DNA of 64,000 nucleotides from G963691835 sp963691835 (GTDB lineage Bacteria; Pseudomonadota; Alphaproteobacteria; Thalassobaculales; Thalassobaculaceae), in NCBI GenBank assembly GCA_963691835.1, contig OY829383.1:3038001-3102000 (forward strand), given 5' to 3'. The notes under the pieces were generated by a model, which did no database searches, had not been told where the DNA came from, and saw nothing but the letters and a program-made list of their open reading frames with translations. Of this stretch, positions 42,263-51,529 are shown piece after piece. The translations under genes and the position numbers were made by a program. The stretch's first letter is position 1. Each line of letters opens with the position of its first letter.

Positions 42263-43264
42263 CTACTCGGCCGCCTTCACGCCGGTTTCCGGCAGCTCGG
42301 CGTCGAAGCAGCGTTGGTAGTACTCCGCTACGGTCGACCGCTCCACCTCGTCGCATTTGTTGAGGAAGGTCACCCGGAAGGCGAAACCCAGATCGCCAAA
42401 GATTTCCGCGTTCTCCGCCCAGGTGATGACGGTCCGGGGAGACATGACGGTGGAGATGTCGCCGTTCATGAACCCGCTCCGTGTCAGGTCGGCGAGAGCA
42501 ACCATCTTGGAGACCGAGTTGCGGCCCGTGTCCGTATCGTAGGACTTCGCCTTCGACAGAACGATCCCGACCTCGGCGTCATGGGGCAGGTAATTCAACG
42601 TCGTGACGATGTTCCAGCGGTCCATCTGGCCCTGGTTGATCTGCTGGGTACCATGATAAAGCCCCGTCGTATCGCCCAGGCCAACCGTATTGGCTGTTGC
42701 GAAAAGACGGAAGTACGGGTTCGGGTGGATCACCTTGTTGGTGTCCAGCAGGGTCATCTTGCCGTCGACTTCAAGCACCCGCTGGATGACAAACATCACA
42801 TCCGCGCGGCCCGCGTCGTACTCGTCAAAGACAAGTGCCGTCGGGTTCTGCAGGGCCCAGGGAAGGATGCCTTCCCGGAATTCGGTCACCTGCTTGCCGT
42901 CGCGAAGAACGATCGCGTCCTTACCGATGAGATCGATACGGCTGATATGGCTGTCCAGGTTCACCCGGATGCACGGCCAGTTGAGGCGGGACGCCACCTG
43001 CTCGATATGGGTCGACTTTCCCGTGCCGTGATAGCCCTGGATCATCACCCGGCGGTTATGGGCGAACCCCGCCAGGATCGCGAGCGTCGTCTCATGATCG
43101 AAGAGGTAGGAGTCGTCCCGGGTGGGCGTGTACTCGCTCGGTTCCGAGAATGCGGGAACGGTCATGTCGACATCGATCCCGAAGACCTCGCGCACTGATA
43201 CGGTCGTGTCCGGCTTCTCAGCGGGGTGGGCGGGCTTGCGTTCGTAGATATGGGCTGCCGACAT
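42263..43264 (-). CDS. cobS: Aerobic cobaltochelatase AAA+ subunit CobS
   Basis: 333 residues. Walker A GYHGTGKSTH, Walker B-type LVFDEYDAGR and sensor segment LFATANTVGLGD identify the AAA+ ATPase of the MoxR/CobS clade. It couples ATP hydrolysis to cobalt insertion with CobT and CobN. ATG 43264. The J-domain gene is encoded upstream on the same strand (87-bp gap), an arrangement seen across alphaproteobacteria. Confidence 0.97.
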   Translation of the reverse strand: MSAAHIYERKPAHPAEKPDTTVSVREVFGIDVDMTVPAFSEPSEYTPTRDDSYLFDHETTLAILAGFAHNRRVMIQGYHGTGKSTHIEQVASRLNWPCIRVNLDSHISRIDLIGKDAIVLRDGKQVTEFREGILPWALQNPTALVFDEYDAGRADVMFVIQRVLEVDGKMTLLDTNKVIHPNPYFRLFATANTVGLGDTTGLYHGTQQINQGQMDRWNIVTTLNYLPHDAEVGIVLSKAKSYDTDTGRNSVSKMVALADLTRSGFMNGDISTVMSPRTVITWAENAEIFGDLGFAFRVTFLNKCDEVERSTVAEYYQRCFDAELPETGVKAAE

Positions 43265-43351
43265 GGGGTCTCTCTCGGGATCTTTGACGGACGGACGGGT
43301 AGAAGGAAGGGTACTTGGCGCGCGGCGGGCTCAAATCCAGTCCGGACGGCG

Positions 43352-44002
43352 TCACTCCAGGAACCGTTTGAGTGTCGTATAGGCCTCGTTGATCAATTTC
43401 AACCGTTCTTCCGCAGCCTTGTCCCCGCCATTGGCGTCTGGATGGTGTCTTTTGACCAATTCTTTGTAGCGGCGTTTCAGAGCTTCCATGGTCACGGGCG
43501 GCTCAAGCCCCATCAGGCGCATGGCTGCGGCCTCGGGACTTCCGGAGGACGGGCGATTGGGATCCTTTGTGTCCTGGCGCGGCCCGCCGGCTCCGCCCGC
43601 CAGGGGGTCGTCCCCTTCAAAAACACCGAATGGGTCATTGTATCCTGCACCCGCATAGGCCCGGGGGTGCGGCTTCTTGCCCGTCCCAAAGGGCCAACTC
43701 GGGCGGTCCCAGGTGGTCGACCGCCGAGCCTCTTCTTCCAACGCTTCGCCGGAGAATCCCTCGTAGTAGTTCCAGGCCTTGTTGTAGGCGCGCACATGCT
43801 CCAGACAGAACCAGTAGTACTGGTTTAACTGGTCACGCGACTTAGGCGCCCGGTAGACGCCGGCTTCACGACAGCCCGGATGATCGCACCGTCTCTCGCC
43901 CGATTGCGCCCGGAGCGCTTCGAGGGAGAGGGCTTCTTCCGCTTGTTTGTGCATTCTAGGCACGTTGGGCCGCCACTCGCTGTCTCTTATGCCAGTAACC
44001 AT
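43352..44002 (-). CDS. DnaJ (J-domain) protein upstream of cobS
   Basis: 216 residues from ATG 44002; an alternative ATG at 43954 would give 200, and neither has a clear ribosome site. C-terminal J domain (about 150-216): ALKRRYKELVKRHHPDANGG, with the HPD that stimulates DnaK ATPase. The N-terminal half has a zinc-ribbon-like CDHPGC...FCLEH arrangement and RSRDQLNQYYWFC-type text. Conserved next to cobS and bolA in alphaproteobacteria; may help chelatase assembly. Divergent from bolA. Confidence 0.9.
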   Translation of the reverse strand: MVTGIRDSEWRPNVPRMHKQAEEALSLEALRAQSGERRCDHPGCREAGVYRAPKSRDQLNQYYWFCLEHVRAYNKAWNYYEGFSGEALEEEARRSTTWDRPSWPFGTGKKPHPRAYAGAGYNDPFGVFEGDDPLAGGAGGPRQDTKDPNRPSSGSPEAAAMRLMGLEPPVTMEALKRRYKELVKRHHPDANGGDKAAEERLKLINEAYTTLKRFLE

Positions 44003-44104
44003 ATATACGCCCGGATGGCCTTGGGGCGAGCCGGGTGTTGCCGGGTGCCCGGCCTTTAAGATCCGAGAGGAACTCAGACCGATCAACCGGACGAAAGGAA
44101 AGAT

Positions 44105-44386
44105 ATGATGTCCGTTGCCGATACGATCAAAGCGAAATTAACCGAAGCTTTCGATCCAGTGGAACTCGAAGTCGTGGACGACAGCGCCAGTCACCAGGGC
44201 CATGCCGGATGGGACCCGCGGGGTGAAACACACTTCAACGTCAAAATGGTCTCCAGCGTGTTCAAAGATCTGAACAGAGTCGCGTGTCAACGACTGGTTC
44301 ATGAGACCCTTTCCGATGAATTGGCGGGCCCCGTGCACGCGCTAAGCCTCAACCTCAAGGCGCCTAGTTCACCCGCTGAGGAGTGA
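44105..44386 (+). CDS. BolA-family protein
   Basis: 93 residues from the first of two ATGs (44105, 44108), both served by AAAGGAAAG. The BolA fold is clear: VELEVVDDSASHQGHAGW, ETHFNVKMVS, and RVACQRLVHETLSDEL with the helix ending in a conserved HALSLNLKAP strand. BolA proteins partner monothiol glutaredoxins in Fe-S handling. The His in the GHAGW region is where the family binds the shared cluster. Divergent from the J-domain gene with a 102-bp gap. Confidence 0.93.
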   Translation: MMSVADTIKAKLTEAFDPVELEVVDDSASHQGHAGWDPRGETHFNVKMVSSVFKDLNRVACQRLVHETLSDELAGPVHALSLNLKAPSSPAEE

Positions 44387-44440
44387 AGGTCGATCGGATA
44401 CGACTTTAAATGGTCTGTCTTTTTTTCCAACCGTTCATGG

Positions 44441-44845
44441 TTGCGTTCGACGGAGAAATGTCTAAAGTCGTCAGGAATGCACATATTGTTACCCGTGCGA
44501 TCCGGAATTCAACGTACACCAGGGTGCGACTTGTCCACACTTGTCAGTAAGAATGTTGTCGTTGGCGCCAAGCGAACGAGTATGCGACTTGAGCCTTCTA
44601 TGTGGGATGCGCTTGACCTGATCTCCAAGCGCGAGGAATTGAACATCAATGCATTAGCTACGGAGATTGATCGCCGTCGTGGTGACACAAGCCTGACCTC
44701 AGCGACCAGGGTGTTCATCCTTGAGTACTTCAGGCGGAGTGCTGAGGACGCGGAAGCTGGAGAGGGCGAGTTTCAGACATCGGCTCGTGCGGAGTTCCCA
44801 AACACGGGGCGCGCCGTCAGTCTCATGGACAGGATCTTCGGTTAA
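44441..44845 (+). CDS. Ribbon-helix-helix domain protein
   Basis: 134 residues by the longest frame; internal ATG 44477 or TTG 44530 could be the true start, since the first 35 residues look random. The core (about 42-98) reads VVVGAKRTSMRLEPSMWDAL, then SKREELNINALATEIDRRRG and RVFILEYFRR, matching the alphaproteobacterial RHH_4-type family of unknown targets. Likely a small DNA-binding regulator. Stands alone downstream of bolA. Confidence 0.78.
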   Translation: MRSTEKCLKSSGMHILLPVRSGIQRTPGCDLSTLVSKNVVVGAKRTSMRLEPSMWDALDLISKREELNINALATEIDRRRGDTSLTSATRVFILEYFRRSAEDAEAGEGEFQTSARAEFPNTGRAVSLMDRIFG

Positions 44846-44924
44846 GAGGACGCGGCGCTGGCGGTACCCAACGGATAAGGCGAAGCGCTTCTAAAGCGTT
44901 GCTCCTCTCGCCGTGATCCAGGGA

Positions 44925-45530
44925 CTACGCTTGATCCGTCGCCATGGTGGCCGGCTCTTCGTAGAAGGCTGGCCAGCGCTCCTTCACGACTGGGCTTGAG
45001 ACCCCGAACGTGTGGCATGTCCCGAGCAAGGCGGGACGCTTGTCCGGGTCGGGCGGAACGACCGTCTCGCCTCTTGCCTCCGCTTCACGCCGGAGACGGG
45101 CACGTTCGGAAAAGAGCGTCTGGTATGCGGTCGTGGCCAGTGGGCCGAGAAGTTCAACCAGATGCGTACATCCCTTGTCGCCGCCGAGGGCGGCGTGAAC
45201 CTTCTTTCGCCAGCCCGGGCCGATCGTAAGTCCGATCAGGCGCTGAAAATTCACCTCGATTCGCGGACACATCTCGAACGGATTCGCGTCCATCTTTGCT
45301 TCGGCGCCGTGTACCAGGAAGTCCAGATCGACGGTCAGCCTGAGCCACATGTCGTGGATCGGTTCTCCCGCGGGCTTAACCCCTCCCGACCGGTCAGTGG
45401 GGAAACTGTAGGCTTTGACGTCGACCAGATGCCCCTCAATGTCCCAAAGCCCGTCACTCCGGCGGTACCCTTGGCAAACGATGGTCCGGGTGTGAACAAG
45501 TTCGCGATCGGTGGCGGTGCCGAGTGGCAT
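44925..45530 (-). CDS. DUF2889 protein
   Basis: 201 residues from ATG 45530, which has GGAG six bases upstream; a GTG at 45572 would extend it by 14. Conserved text RRSDGLWDIEGHLVDVKAYS, GEPIHDMWLRLTV and GCTHLVELLGPLATTAYQ is the DUF2889 pattern. The Cys-Thr-His (GCTHL) and His-Asp-Met are possible metal ligands. The function is unknown. Upstream on the same strand lies a CBS-domain gene. Confidence 0.88.
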   Translation of the reverse strand: MPLGTATDRELVHTRTIVCQGYRRSDGLWDIEGHLVDVKAYSFPTDRSGGVKPAGEPIHDMWLRLTVDLDFLVHGAEAKMDANPFEMCPRIEVNFQRLIGLTIGPGWRKKVHAALGGDKGCTHLVELLGPLATTAYQTLFSERARLRREAEARGETVVPPDPDKRPALLGTCHTFGVSSPVVKERWPAFYEEPATMATDQA

Positions 45531-45646
45531 GACGGTCTCCGGTGGGAAGGATGCGGCAGCGGTACGTGTCACACGCCCGCCTGTACCGGAAGGTAGCGAT
45601 CAATGGTGGATGGTCAATATGACCGCGATACCGTCGAGACGGCCGG

Positions 45647-46078
45647 TTAGTGGGTCGCGATGAAGGCGTCCCGCTCCAGCACGGCTTCTTCAAGGGCAGA
45701 GCGGACCGCGTCGTAAACGTCCCGGATCGAAACGATGCCGACCAAACGCGTGCCGTCCATGACAGGCAGATGCCGGAACCGCCCGTTCTGCATGGAGGCA
45801 AGCGCTGTCAGCACATCCTCGTCCGGCGCTACCGTTTGCGGGTTGGGTGTCATCACATCCGAAACAAGCACTTCGTTGGGCTGCTTGTCCGCTGCCACGA
45901 CCTTCGAGACGAGATCCCTCTCGCTCACAATGCCGACGAGTTTGTCGTCGTCGATGACGGGAATGGCGCCGATACGATGCTCTTTCAGCAGTCGCGCCAC
46001 GTCGAGCGTGCTTAGGGTCGACGGAACTGTCACAGGCTCTTGATCGCCGATGACATCCGGAACGATCCGCTTGATCAT
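45647..46078 (-). CDS. CBS-domain protein
   Basis: 143 residues from ATG 46078, which follows GGAGGG; a second ATG lies four codons upstream. Two CBS motifs in tandem: VARLLKEHRIGAIPVIDDDK with LVGIVSERDLVSKVV, and LTALASMQNGRFRHLPVMDG with LVGIVSIRDVYDAV. Such stand-alone CBS pairs bind adenine nucleotides and sense energy state. It lies 104 bp after the CorC-type gene on the same strand. Confidence 0.92.
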   Translation of the reverse strand: MIKRIVPDVIGDQEPVTVPSTLSTLDVARLLKEHRIGAIPVIDDDKLVGIVSERDLVSKVVAADKQPNEVLVSDVMTPNPQTVAPDEDVLTALASMQNGRFRHLPVMDGTRLVGIVSIRDVYDAVRSALEEAVLERDAFIATH

Positions 46079-46182
46079 TTCGCCCTCCATCCGGCGACAA
46101 GCAGCCGATTCGCCAAAGAGGAAAAGTGTATCACACCAAATGTGGCAGGGCCATTAGCCCCCGACTGGGTGTGGGTAACAAA

Positions 46183-47478
46183 TTATGCAGCGGTTGCCGA
46201 CGTGTCCCGCTCGCCGGTCGCTGTCTTGCGGATGCGGAGCAACGTGATCTGATTTCGTTGCCTCCGCACGATCTGGAAGCGGAAGCCGTGGAAAACGAAC
46301 TCCTGGCCGACATTCGGAATGACCCGCGCTTCATGAAGCACCAAACCGGCGATGGTCGACGCGGATTCGTCCGGAAGGTCCCACTCCATCTCACGGTTCA
46401 GGTCACGGATCGTGACAGTGCCTTGAACCATATAGGATCCGTCGGGCTGGGCACGGACGCCTGAGACGGGCCGGTCGGTCTCATCCGATATATCACCGAC
46501 GATCTCTTCGAGAATGTCTTCGAGCGTGACGATGCCCCGGAACGAGCCGTACTCATCCACCACGAGCGCGAAGTGTTCCCGCCGTTCCCGGAACGCCTGG
46601 AGCTGATCGAGCAGCGTCGTGGACTCCGGAATGAACCAGGGGTCGGCGGCGATGGATTGCACATCCAGGCTTTCCACGCCTTCTCCCGCGCGAACCGCCC
46701 GAAGCAGCGATTTCGCATGAAGAACACCGATGATTTCCTCCTGCTCTCCTCGATAGAGCGGGATTCGGGTGAACGGTGCGTCCATCACGTTGTTCAGGAT
46801 GGCTTCCGGCGCCTGATCGACATCGATCATGGTGACATTTCGACGATGGGTCATGATCTCCTCGACCCAAACATCGCCGAGATCCAGGATCGAGCGGAGC
46901 ATCTGACGTTCGTGCTGAACTTCCTCGCCCGGCCCCTCATGCATCTCAATGAGGCCGCGGAGTTCCTCCTCCCGCTCATCGTGGCCGAGGCCGGCCGACG
47001 CATCGACGCCGAACAGCCGCAACGTGGTCATCACGATCGCCCTGATCGTCACGGCGAAGGGTGTCAGCATAATGACCACAAGCCGGATGACAGGCGCCAC
47101 GGCCAGGGCGGTCCGGTCCGCGTTGTTGATGGCGTAGGTCTTGGGCAGCACTTCCGCGAAGATGACGACCAGGAGCGTCATGCCGACGGTCGCATACGCC
47201 ACGCCCGTCTCTCCGAATGCCGCGATCAGGACGCTGGTCGCGAGAGAGGATGCAAGGATGTTGGTGATGTTGTTGCCGATCAGGATGGCGCCGATCAGCG
47301 TGTCGCTTCGGGCCGCCAACGATTGCACGGTGGAGGCGGCTTTGTTGCCCTTCCGCGCCATCTGATGGATACGGGCTTGAGAAGCGGCGGTCAGCGCCGT
47401 TTCCGAGCCCGAAAAGAATGCCGAGAAGACCAACAGGATCAGAATGATGCCGAGGGTCAGCAGCAGCGCGTGGTCCAT
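46183..47478 (-). CDS. HlyC/CorC-type (CNNM/DUF21) transporter
   Basis: 431 residues from ATG 47478, overlapping the aroB stop by one base (TGATG). The N-terminal DUF21 membrane domain has about four helices and the family SGSETALTAASQARIH motif. A CBS pair follows (ILNNVMDAPFTRIPLYRGEQ, then GIVTLEDILEEIVGDISDE), and a CorC_HlyC C-domain (about 345-425). Bacterial CNNM proteins export Mg2+ and perhaps Co2+, regulated by Mg-ATP at the CBS domains. Part of the aroK-aroB-corC operon. Confidence 0.94.
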   Translation of the reverse strand: MDHALLLTLGIILILLVFSAFFSGSETALTAASQARIHQMARKGNKAASTVQSLAARSDTLIGAILIGNNITNILASSLATSVLIAAFGETGVAYATVGMTLLVVIFAEVLPKTYAINNADRTALAVAPVIRLVVIMLTPFAVTIRAIVMTTLRLFGVDASAGLGHDEREEELRGLIEMHEGPGEEVQHERQMLRSILDLGDVWVEEIMTHRRNVTMIDVDQAPEAILNNVMDAPFTRIPLYRGEQEEIIGVLHAKSLLRAVRAGEGVESLDVQSIAADPWFIPESTTLLDQLQAFRERREHFALVVDEYGSFRGIVTLEDILEEIVGDISDETDRPVSGVRAQPDGSYMVQGTVTIRDLNREMEWDLPDESASTIAGLVLHEARVIPNVGQEFVFHGFRFQIVRRQRNQITLLRIRKTATGERDTSATAA

Positions 47479-48635
47479 CAAGCCGTCTCCGCCGGTGCCG
47501 CGGCGTCTTTCAAGTCCATCAGAACGCCCCGGGCATCCGATCGCGAAATCTCGTCGGTAACAAACGTATCGCCAATCGCGTTGGCGACAATGAAGCGGAT
47601 CGTTCCGTCGACGACCTTCTTGTCTTTCGCCATATGCCTCATGAGTGCGTCGGCATCCCAGGTCCCGCCGCCGATCTCGCCGCGTGTGGTCGGGAGACCG
47701 AGCCTGTTCAGGTGGGTGGTCGCACGAACGGCGTCCTGACCGGAGCAGAGACCGGCCCTGACCGAAAGGGCGAAGGCGTGCGCCATGCCGACCGCGACCG
47801 CTTCGCCATGCAGGACGGAGCCGTCGTAACCAGCCTCCGCCTCAAACGCGTGGGCGAAGGTGTGTCCAAAGTTCAGAAGCGCCCGCTGGCCCGATTCGCG
47901 CTCGTCCGCCGCGACTATTCCCGCTTTAGCCAGGCAACTCCGCCTGACCGCTTCCCGGCGGGCGGCCGGGTCTCCGTTGATCACGTCGGCACCAAACCGT
48001 TCCAACCATTCGAAGAAGTCCGCGTCACCGAGAAAACCGTATTTCACCACCTCCGCGTAGCCCGCCAGAACTTCCCGTCGGGGGAGTGTGTCCAGCACAC
48101 CGGTGTCGCAAAGAACCAATCGGGGCTGATGGAACGCGCCCACGAGGTTTTTGCCCTGTGGCGTGTTGATGCCCGTCTTGCCGCCGACCGAGCTGTCCAC
48201 CTGAGCCAGCAGCGTGGTCGGGATCTGGATGAAGTCGAGACCCCGCAATGCCAGTGCCGCGGCCACGCCGGCGAGATCACCAATCACACCACCGCCCAGG
48301 GCGACGACCATCGCGCGCCGGTCGATCCCTGCCGCCAGCATGGTGGTGAGAACGCGGGACAGGGACTCGAAGGACTTGGAGGCCTCGCCCGGCGGGACTT
48401 GGATCACTTCGGTCCCGTGCCCGGAAGCCGTAAGAGACGCCTCCAGGGCCGGAAGATGATGGGGCGCCACCGTCTCGTCCGTGATCACGATCAGGCGCCT
48501 CGTCCCGGCAATCGCCTGGATCCGCTCACCTGCCGTGGCGACCAGATTGTCGCCGATGTGGATGTCGTAGGACCGGTCACCGAGGTCGACTGTGACACGG
48601 CTTTCGGTCCCGGATTGAACGGCCTCGCGGCTCAC
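47478..48635 (-). CDS. aroB: 3-dehydroquinate synthase
   Basis: 385 residues from GTG 48635 (GTGA overlap with aroK). NAD and Zn site text is clear: VVALGGGVIGDLAGVAAALA, QIPTTLLAQVDSSVGGKTGI and LNFGHTFAHAFEAEAGYDG, with LHGEAVAVGM supplying a metal His. It converts DAHP to 3-dehydroquinate in the shikimate pathway. The aroK-aroB order with overlap is standard in alphaproteobacteria. The C-terminus overlaps corC by one base. Confidence 0.97.
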   Translation of the reverse strand: MSREAVQSGTESRVTVDLGDRSYDIHIGDNLVATAGERIQAIAGTRRLIVITDETVAPHHLPALEASLTASGHGTEVIQVPPGEASKSFESLSRVLTTMLAAGIDRRAMVVALGGGVIGDLAGVAAALALRGLDFIQIPTTLLAQVDSSVGGKTGINTPQGKNLVGAFHQPRLVLCDTGVLDTLPRREVLAGYAEVVKYGFLGDADFFEWLERFGADVINGDPAARREAVRRSCLAKAGIVAADERESGQRALLNFGHTFAHAFEAEAGYDGSVLHGEAVAVGMAHAFALSVRAGLCSGQDAVRATTHLNRLGLPTTRGEIGGGTWDADALMRHMAKDKKVVDGTIRFIVANAIGDTFVTDEISRSDARGVLMDLKDAAAPAETA

Positions 48636-49261
48636 GATGCGGCTCCCTGGTTCCCCGTTTTGCGCATATCAGCGGCATTGTGGGCATCTTCGGCGAGAAT
48701 TCCCCGTTCCTTGACGGCTTGGTAGACCCGCTCCACCGTGGCGTCGATCGGCCCCGCGAAGGAATCGACGACCAGATCGGCTTCGGCGTAGACCGGATAT
48801 CGGATCGCCATAAGCTTTGCCAAGGTCTCGCGCGGGTTCTCAGTCCGCAACAGCGGGCGGTCCGTCCGCCTGGAAACCCGTTCGAACAGAACATCCAGAT
48901 CGGCCTTCAGCCAGATGGCGATGCCTTTCTCCCGCACGGCATCACGGGTCTGCTCTGCCATGTAGGCGCCGCCGCCGGTTGCGAGGACCATCGGCGGCTC
49001 ATCAAGAAGACGCGATATGACAGCCGCTTCGCCCCGCCGGAACTCCGCTTCCCCGAAACGATCGAAGAAATCCGCGATCGAGCAGCCGGCCGCATCCTCG
49101 ATCTCCTTGTCCGCGTCCTTGAAGCGGACCCCAAGGCGCTGGGCGAGCCGACGGCCGATGCTTGTCTTTCCCGCACCCATAAGTCCAACGAGAACAAGCG
49201 TCTTCGACGGCGAAGCGTTCGCCGGCCGGTCGTTGTTCGGAGTGTCGGGGTCGCTCGTCAT
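48632..49261 (-). CDS. aroK: Shikimate kinase
   Basis: 209 residues from ATG 49261 (a TTG lies one codon earlier). Walker A GLMGAGKTSIGRRLA, the shikimate-binding DADKEIE region (FKDADKEIEDAAG), GEAEFRRGE and LATGGGAYM are the family hallmarks. It phosphorylates shikimate at the 3-OH. It leads the aroK-aroB-corC operon. A strong inverted repeat sits 20 bp upstream of its start. Confidence 0.97.
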   Translation of the reverse strand: MTSDPDTPNNDRPANASPSKTLVLVGLMGAGKTSIGRRLAQRLGVRFKDADKEIEDAAGCSIADFFDRFGEAEFRRGEAAVISRLLDEPPMVLATGGGAYMAEQTRDAVREKGIAIWLKADLDVLFERVSRRTDRPLLRTENPRETLAKLMAIRYPVYAEADLVVDSFAGPIDATVERVYQAVKERGILAEDAHNAADMRKTGNQGAAS

Positions 49262-49281
49262 CAAACCGTCGGATGAAAAAA

Positions 49282-49329
49282 GACGCAGCGGGCAACGCCA
49301 ATGGATGAATTTGGCGTCGCTGTTGCGTC
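49282..49329. promoter_or_regulatory. Nested inverted repeat in the aroK/xerD-unit divergent region
   Basis: ACGCCAA (49295-49301) pairs with TTGGCGT (49311-49317), GCG (49288-49290) with CGC (49318-49320), and GACGCA (49282-49287) with TGCGTC (49324-49329). Together they give a 16-bp discontinuous palindrome centred between the divergent aroK and xerD transcription units. It could be an operator or cruciform; no T tract. Confidence 0.5.
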
Positions 49330-49426
49330 ACAATCAGTCCCTATCATACACCTGTTGTGGATCTATGGGAGGGGGACGCGCGATCGTTCCGACCAACGGG
49401 TCCCGGACAGAGGAGCGTCGAGGCGC

Positions 49427-49564
49427 ATGCGTGGTTTCTTTGTGTTTGTCGTCGTGTTGGTGGCCTTGCTGGGCGGCGGCTTCGCTTTCCTGTCGACATG
49501 GGACATACCGGCACCGTCAGCCGAGGTTGAAAAGGTGATCTCCAACGATCGGTTCAAGCGGTGA
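49427..49564 (+). CDS. 45-residue membrane protein upstream of xerD
   Basis: ATG 49427 follows GAGGAGCG. One N-terminal helix (about 3-24, GFFVFVVVLVALLGGGFAFL) is followed by WDIPAPSAEVEKVISNDRF, a short tail that I recall as conserved ahead of xerD in Rhodospirillales-type genomes. Its stop overlaps the next start (GTGA). Function unknown. It may anchor or stabilise the larger exported protein encoded next. Confidence 0.75.
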   Translation: MRGFFVFVVVLVALLGGGFAFLSTWDIPAPSAEVEKVISNDRFKR

Positions 49565-51528
49565 GGGCGGAGGTGTGCAGCGCCGGCATGTCCCCCGTCC
49601 GCAGCGGCCGGGGGTTGATTGTCCTTCTCCTGGCGGCATGTTTCGGACCGCTTTGTTCTGAAGCCATTGCGCAGACGGCCCCCCGTTCGCTCTTGCCTGG
49701 CACGTTGCCGAGTTTCGATCAGAGGCGCACGCCGGATACCGAGCCTTCCGGCAGTGCGGCGACGAGCGATGGTACCGCCACGCCGTCCGCACCGCCGGCG
49801 CCGTCAGCGGGTTCCGGTCAAACCAATGCAGTCCCCCCGAACGAGGTGAAATCCGGAATCGTCGTCAACCAACTCGGCGCGCCGACGGTTGATGAGGTTG
49901 GCATCCTCGGCGAGGGGGAGGGTGGATTTCCGGTGGACGCTTGGCTCGAAACGCCGCGTCCCGTGATTGCGCGGCTCTTCGGCCTCTTGCCTGGTGAGAC
50001 CCAGTCACCGGTTGGGCGGGATCTTCAGCGCCGCCTGCTGCTGAGTGCGGCCCGTGTCCGCCAGCCGGAAGGTGCGGAAGACGCCGTCAGCGGCGATCTG
50101 ATGTTTGCCCGCCTTGATGCCTTGGCCCGCATGGGCGCGCTGGGGGAGCTTTCGGGTCTCGTCGCGGCGGTACCCGGGGCCATTGACGACGATCGAACTG
50201 TCCGGACCATTGTTGATACGGCCCTGCTCCGGGGCGACTACGAGAGCGGATGCGCGACCGCACGGGAGCGGGTTGGCCGCGCGACCTCAATCTCCTGGCA
50301 AAAGGCGGTCATTTTCTGTGACGCCATGGCGGGTGCTACGGAACGGGCCGAGTTCGGCGCTCGACTGCTTGTCGAACTTGGCGAGCAGGATCCCGTCTTC
50401 TTCGGCCTGCTGGCCGCGCTCGGCGGACAGTCCGGACCTGCGCGTGGCATTGAGTGGGAACCCGTTCGGCCGATTGATGTGGCCATGGCCCAGGCGGCGG
50501 GTGTTCCATTGCCGAGCGATGTGATCGAGGCACTCGCGCCGATGCTGATTTCACCCGTCCTTGCCAATCCGGCGACCCCGTTCCAGGACCGGATGGTTCT
50601 TGCGGAAAGAGGCGAGCGTTTGGGTGTGGTGCTGCCGAGGGATCTGGCGTCCCTCTACCGGACCGTTGACGTGGACGCCTCGCTTCTCGACAGCGCCATC
50701 AGTGTCGCCGAGGCGGACCCCGGTCCGAACGCCCGGGCCCTGCTGTTCGAGGCCGCTGCTTTGCAGGACGTGGACTTGGCGCGGGCTCAGGCGATCGAGA
50801 AAGCGTTGGAGATTGCGGATAAGCAACGGTCTGCCGCGATCAGCGCTGGTGCTGAGACTGCTGCGGCGTCCTTCGGCGGATCTGGTGACCCGGCCGTTGG
50901 CGGCCTTCTCCAGACAGCGCGTCTGTACGCGCCGAGCATCACGGCTCTCAACCCGTCGTCGGAGTTGGGATGGTTCGCACCCACCGCCGTCAAAGCCTTG
51001 TTGGCAGCGGGACGCTTGGACGATCTTGGACCGTGGGTTGATCTCGCACGCGCGGAAGCCCGCCTCGATGAGGACGTCGCGGCCGCCTATCTACAGCTTT
51101 GGCCGCTTTTGCGAATCGCGGATCAGGCAACCGTGGCAGAACGGGAGCCCGAGGCCGCCGCGTCCTGGTGGGCGCTGGTCCGGACCGATGCACCCGAACG
51201 GGCAGTTGACCGGGCGGAAACCATGTTGGCGTTGTCGGAGGCCTTGGATGACCCGCTCGGCGACGCGGCATGGCGCAGCCTGATCTCCTTGCCGACGGCG
51301 TCCGTTCGAACGGGTGCGGCTCCCGCGATCCGGCGGGCGATGGATGCAGCACTGGCGGCAGGCAGAACGGGCGAGGCGGTCGCCCTGTCCGCCCTCGTTC
51401 TTGGGGCCGTCCCAGCGTCCGGTGATCTTCTGGATCTGGTGTCCGTGGTCAGTGCGCTGCGGTTCCTCGGATTGGAGGGAGACGCTCGGGCATTGGCGGT
51501 GGAGATCGCATTCCTCCGGGGCGTCTGA
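49561..51528 (+). CDS. Exported protein of unknown function upstream of xerD
   Basis: 655 residues from GTG 49561 (GTGA overlap). A hydrophobic segment about 18-37 (signal peptide, cleavage near AIAQ) is followed by a Pro/Ser/Thr-rich linker to about residue 100. The remainder is Ala/Leu-rich, helical and repeat-like, reminiscent of a tetratricopeptide-type solenoid (for example LFARLDALARMGALGELSGL). It sits between the 45-residue protein and xerD, only one base before the xerD ATG. A cell-envelope role linked to division or chromosome resolution is possible but unproven. Confidence 0.82.
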   Translation: MRAEVCSAGMSPVRSGRGLIVLLLAACFGPLCSEAIAQTAPRSLLPGTLPSFDQRRTPDTEPSGSAATSDGTATPSAPPAPSAGSGQTNAVPPNEVKSGIVVNQLGAPTVDEVGILGEGEGGFPVDAWLETPRPVIARLFGLLPGETQSPVGRDLQRRLLLSAARVRQPEGAEDAVSGDLMFARLDALARMGALGELSGLVAAVPGAIDDDRTVRTIVDTALLRGDYESGCATARERVGRATSISWQKAVIFCDAMAGATERAEFGARLLVELGEQDPVFFGLLAALGGQSGPARGIEWEPVRPIDVAMAQAAGVPLPSDVIEALAPMLISPVLANPATPFQDRMVLAERGERLGVVLPRDLASLYRTVDVDASLLDSAISVAEADPGPNARALLFEAAALQDVDLARAQAIEKALEIADKQRSAAISAGAETAAASFGGSGDPAVGGLLQTARLYAPSITALNPSSELGWFAPTAVKALLAAGRLDDLGPWVDLARAEARLDEDVAAAYLQLWPLLRIADQATVAEREPEAAASWWALVRTDAPERAVDRAETMLALSEALDDPLGDAAWRSLISLPTASVRTGAAPAIRRAMDAALAAGRTGEAVALSALVLGAVPASGDLLDLVSVVSALRFLGLEGDARALAVEIAFLRGV

Positions 51529-51529
51529 C

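Noticed and set aside
44866..44900. Weak hairpin after the ribbon-helix-helix gene (AGCGCTT and AAGCGTT)
   Set aside because: Seven-bp stem with a G-T pair, 3-nt loop and no T tract; too weak to call a terminator.
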